DNA of 40,327 bases. It comes from Ichthyophthirius multifiliis (Eukaryota; Ciliophora; Oligohymenophorea; Hymenostomatida). The notes under the pieces were generated by a model. The model ran no database searches, was not told the DNA's origin, and saw only the letters and a list, made by a program, of their open reading frames with translations. Location of the stretch: assembly GCF_000220395.1 (NCBI RefSeq), contig NW_004087744.1, positions 1 through 40,327 on the forward strand, given 5' to 3'. Positions 37,021 through 40,327 of the stretch are shown here, piece by piece (positions within the stretch are counted from its first letter, which is position 1; the number at the start of each line of letters is the position of its first letter). The position numbers were made by a program, and so were the translations under genes.

Positions 37021-37110
37021 TTTTGCTTTTACGTTTTGTTTTGTTTTTATTTTTTGCTTTTATGTTTTGATTTTGTTTTTGTTTTGTTTTTGTTTTGTTT
37101 TTGTTTTTTT
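37021..37110. repeat. GTTTT/GTTTTT repeat upstream of the cyclase
   Basis: Just upstream of the cyclase start, the plus strand is almost only T and G: repeated GTTTT and GTTTTT units, most regular at 37069-37110. On the coding strand this is an A/C-only leader of CAAAA/CAAAAA units. It could be the 5' untranslated leader or a promoter element; the sequence does not decide. It is too irregular and G-poor to be telomeric. Confidence 0.7.
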
Positions 37111-37973
37111 CTTAATTAATAAATATTTATTATAATTGTGTTTTAATCATAATTTTATTTATTTTATTAATTTATTTTTTTGTTTTATTTAATTTTTTGT
37201 ATTGTTTTTTAATTCATTTATTAATTTAAAATTAAATGAATGAACATATTTTTATTTTTTATTTTATGTAGTTATTTTTTTTTTTATTAACGAAATAATT
37301 AAGCTTTTTGTGAAATCATTTTATATATTTATATGTTTAATTTTATTTTATTTAAATTATGCATTATAATTTAATTTTATTGTGACTATTTAAAATACAT
37401 ATTTGAAATATTTTTTTATTTATTTAAAAAAATAATAATCATAATAAAATTAAAATAATAAATTATTAAAATACAATTAGAGATATATTTTGAAATATAT
37501 ATAATTAAATAAGTTTATAAAAATAATAAAAACTTAAAAAAAAAAAATTAATAATTAATCTTTAAATTATTATAATTTTTTTTTTAATTATAGAATAAAA
37601 TTTAAAATTGATTTAAATAAAATTTAATTATCATCTTTATAAAAATTTTAAAATTGTTACTTTTAAAAAAATATTCATTATATTTATTTAATTTATATTT
37701 TAATTTTTATAAATATATCAATCATTGATAAAGTATTAATTAATATAAACTTATTATTTTTAAATAAAAATTATTAATTTAAAAAATTTATTTAAAAAAA
37801 AAACAGTAATGTTGCATATATTTAGTATATATATGTATAATACTCTATAAATATATTCAATAAGATAAATATTACTTGAATATATACTCTAAAAATATTA
37901 AAAAATAATAAAATTACTTATAATCCTCTAGATAAATACTCTTAAATTTTCATAAGAAAAACCTTTTTAAAAA

Positions 37974-38955
37974 ATGGCGTAAATATTTATGAAAAATGAA
38001 TTTGAATAAAAAGGTAAAATATAACTGAATATAATAAAAAATAATTTATAAAATAAGAATTAAAAATATCACAACAACAATAAACCAATTTAAAAACATA
38101 AATATAAAAAATATATTATAAACATTAATAAATTATTGAAAAGTAAAAAATAATAATAATAATAATATATATAAATAAAAATAATTAAAAATCAATAAAA
38201 AGAAATTGAAATATAATAAAAATGATAATTTTAATATTAAAAATAAGAAAAATAAAGTTTAAATAATTATATATATATCGAGTGAAAATAATAAAGTATT
38301 AAAACTATATCAAATTAATTATTATATTTCATTTAAATTTTAAATAATAATGAAGAAAAAAGGGATAATTTCATAAAATATAATTAAAAAATATTTATTA
38401 GTTTTAAAATTTTATTTAATTCTAAATTTAAAACTGAAAATAATTAAAGTTTCGTTCAAAACTGCAGACGAAAAATTATTTTTTCAAGTGGAATATAAAA
38501 ATTATTATATGGAAATTTAAAAGAATAACAAGTCTTTTTAATAAAATAAAAACTTAAAAAATTAAATATTTATTAGTATTCTCTAACTTTTTTAATTAAA
38601 AGATTTAAATAACTAAATAAAAATTATTTAAAAAGAGACAGAAAAATAAAATTTTGAGTAAATATAAAAAATAAAATAATATATATTTATAATTTTATAT
38701 TATAGATAAATAAAAATAATAAATTCTTTGAAAATATTTAATAAAAATAAATTTATTTAATAATAACTGAATAAGATTTCTATATTATTTTTTTATAATA
38801 AAATATAATTAACTAAACTAAAATTTCTTAATTAAATGATTATTTACTAAAATTTAATATAATGTTTTACAAATTTTATAGTCTTAAATAATATATAAAA
38901 TATTTAATAATTTATAATTTAACATTTATATTATACTGTGTTATCTTTCAAATGA
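37974..38955 (+). CDS. Weak gene candidate in a 2.2-kb A/T-rich region
   Basis: The interval 37006-39252 has no clear gene. A possible start at 37974 reads MAQIFMKNEFEQK, followed by a plausible GTAAAA...AAATAAG intron and a Lys/Gln/Asn-rich exon with YHNNNKPIQKHKYKKY. Further on, a slightly G+C-richer segment near 38445-38510 reads KVSFKTADEKLFFQVEYK, which looks protein-like. I could not keep one frame throughout, and open frames arise easily by chance at this composition. The rest of the interval is A/T-rich without structure I can name. Confidence 0.25.
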
Positions 38956-39045
38956 TATTAAATTAAATAATAAACTAATAAAAAAAATATACCCAAAAAT
39001 AAGTATATACAATTTTTTTTAATAATATTTAAAAATTATAAATAC

Positions 39046-39066
39046 TTTTTTTTTTAAAAAAAAAAA
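39046..39066. repeat. T10A11 tract
   Basis: Ten T followed by eleven A, 187 bases beyond the 3' end of the small gene at 39253-39672. Same class as the other T10A10-type tracts. Confidence 0.85.
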
Positions 39067-39252
39067 TCTAAATAAATATTGTAAAAAATTATGTTAAAAA
39101 ATTTATTATTTACTTTTTTTTTTTTTAAATAAAAATAAAATATTAAATACACTTTGAAAAAATGATATTATTTCTTATATAAAAAAATAAAAAAATTAAT
39201 TTTTTAAAAAATTGTGTTTAAAATAAACAAAATTAATTTCAATAGTATTATA

Positions 39253-39672
39253 TCACATTTGTTTAATTTATTAATCAATTAAATCCTTTAAAATTTCAAC
39301 TTTTTATATTAAAAGGGCTTAATTCACATCTTTTTTTGCAAAAACTCCGAAAATAAACTAATTTTAAATATTTTAAAGGATAATAATTTCATTATCAGTT
39401 TTTAAAATTTATTTCTATAAATAAATTTATTAATTTGCTAATTATTAAGAATTATCATCTTCATAATCGTTTTATTCATAAAGTTTACATTAGGCTACAT
39501 AACAACAATCTTCCCATAAATAAATTAAGTTATAAATATAATTTGATCTACTTGTATCACTTGTAGATATAATTTAAACTTCTAAATTAGAAAGAAAAAG
39601 TGTATTAAAATATTGTTTTTCTTATTCTAAAATAGAATCTAGAAAATCTTTTAAAGCAGTAGGCTTAAACAT
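39253..39672 (-). CDS. Small single-exon protein, function unknown
   Basis: A clean 139-residue frame with good codon character: it starts MFKPTALKDFLDSILEQEK and ends LKDLIDQQIKQM, with a middle part containing YLWEDCCYVAQCKLYEQ and a hydrophobic strand FIFGVFAKKD. The alternation of strands and a final amphipathic helix could suit a small alpha/beta fold such as a roadblock-type light chain, but no motif proves this and I leave it unnamed. No intron. ATG 39670-39672, TGA 39253-39255. Confidence 0.6.
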
Positions 39673-40327
39673 ATTTTTTATATATAATTTATTTTACTTT
39701 GTATTTTTCTGAAAAAAAAAATATTGTTTACTTAAATATAAAAAAAAGAAATAAATATAAATAAAAATAAAAATAATATATTCATGATAATAAAAAAAGA
39801 ATAAATATTATAATAATAAATAAAAAATTTAAATATTTTAAACATTAGTATGATTTTAAATTGTATTTTTGTAATTATTTGGAATTTAAATGAATATTTT
39901 CTAATCAAAAAATTTATTAAATTCATTAAAAAAATAAAAAAGATAAAATAAAATTAAAAAAATAGATATTAATATACAAATGGATATTAAAAAAAAATAT
40001 TATTTTTTTGTAATATTAGTATGATAAATAAAAATAAATATTATAATAAATAAAATTAATATTTTAGTTTTATAATAAAAAGAATAATTATTATAAAGAT
40101 ATATATTTAATGGTAAATCAAAATAAAAAATATTTTTTTTAAAAAAAAAATGAAATTTTTAATAAAAATGTTATAATACAATTAAAATGATAATTAAATA
40201 TTACATTTTAAAATTAAAATAAGGAATTAATAATAAATATATAATATACCATTAAGAAAAGAAATTATCATATTAAAAGAAAATTAATATTATATATAAT
40301 ATAATTATATTTAAATATCTATATATT
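39673..40327. other. A/T-rich end of window, no gene seen
   Basis: This final 655-base stretch is almost pure A/T. It includes a T8A10 tract at 40133-40150. Short open frames here encode only repetitive Phe/Ile/Lys/Asn and I do not count them as genes. Confidence 0.65.

Noticed and set aside
37021-37110. GTTTT repeats considered as telomeric or telomere-like DNA
   Set aside because: Ciliate telomeres of this group are G4T2-type repeats; these units have single G and vary in length.
39732-39926. A 64-codon minus-strand frame rich in Phe, Ile and Lys
   Set aside because: The composition is what random A/T-rich DNA gives, and nothing protein-like is conserved in it.

Overview
The window reads as a macronuclear-type chromosome segment of an oligohymenophorean ciliate. 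On both strands the coding regions stay open only when TAA and TAG are read as glutamine and TGA is the sole stop; this is why standard-code reading frames are nearly useless here. Base composition is extremely A+T rich, intergenic DNA is almost pure A/T, and introns are tiny (mostly 44-60 nt, GT...AG). The closest match in character is Ichthyophthirius multifiliis (inference from composition and gene families; Tetrahymena or Pseudocohnilembus relatives are not excluded).

Layout, left to right: the 3' part of a large PAS-domain TmcB-like membrane protein (+, 38-4108); an SF-assemblin (-, 4595-5664); an 11-repeat leucine-rich-repeat protein built from identical 93-nt exons (+, 6101-8032); a charged low-complexity protein (+, 8204-9873); an RPA32/Teb2-like OB-fold protein (+, 9995-11244); a multi-pass membrane protein (-, 11268-~12747); a two-pore cation channel (-, 13488-18296); a Rab8-like GTPase (+, 18634-19298); a mitochondrial ADP/ATP-type carrier (+, 19510-20521); a DHHC palmitoyltransferase (-, 20573-21371); a small N/Q-rich protein (-, 21567-22156); a LITAF-domain protein (-, 23626-23979); an SWS1/ZSWIM7 homologue (-, 24122-24556); a long Q/N/K-rich protein (-, 24724-28054); two tandem importin-alpha-like genes (+, 28633-30369 and 31185-32787); outer-arm dynein light chain LC1/DNAL1 (-, 32925-33530); an intronless 970-residue class III cyclase with an N-terminal voltage-sensor domain (-, 34093-37005); and a small unrecognised protein (-, 39253-39672). 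The stretches 22157-23625, 30370-31184 and 37006-39252 hold only weak gene candidates.

The genes do not form an operon or one pathway, as expected for a ciliate chromosome. Several do share themes: ciliary and cortical structure (LC1, SF-assemblin), voltage/Ca2+/cyclic-nucleotide signalling at the membrane (two-pore channel, voltage-sensor cyclase, TmcB-like protein), membrane traffic (Rab, DHHC, LITAF), nuclear import (two importin-alpha paralogues, important in cells with two nuclei) and DNA recombination/replication (SWS1, RPA32-like).

The most striking signals are: (1) the LRR gene, in which all ten introns after the first are phase 2 and eight exons are exactly 93 nt; (2) the cyclase, which has a full S1-S4 voltage sensor but no visible pore; (3) repeated T10A10 palindromes, three of them inside introns of the two-pore channel; and (4) single-base frame slips in several genes, most of them at homopolymers, which look like sequencing errors but should be checked.
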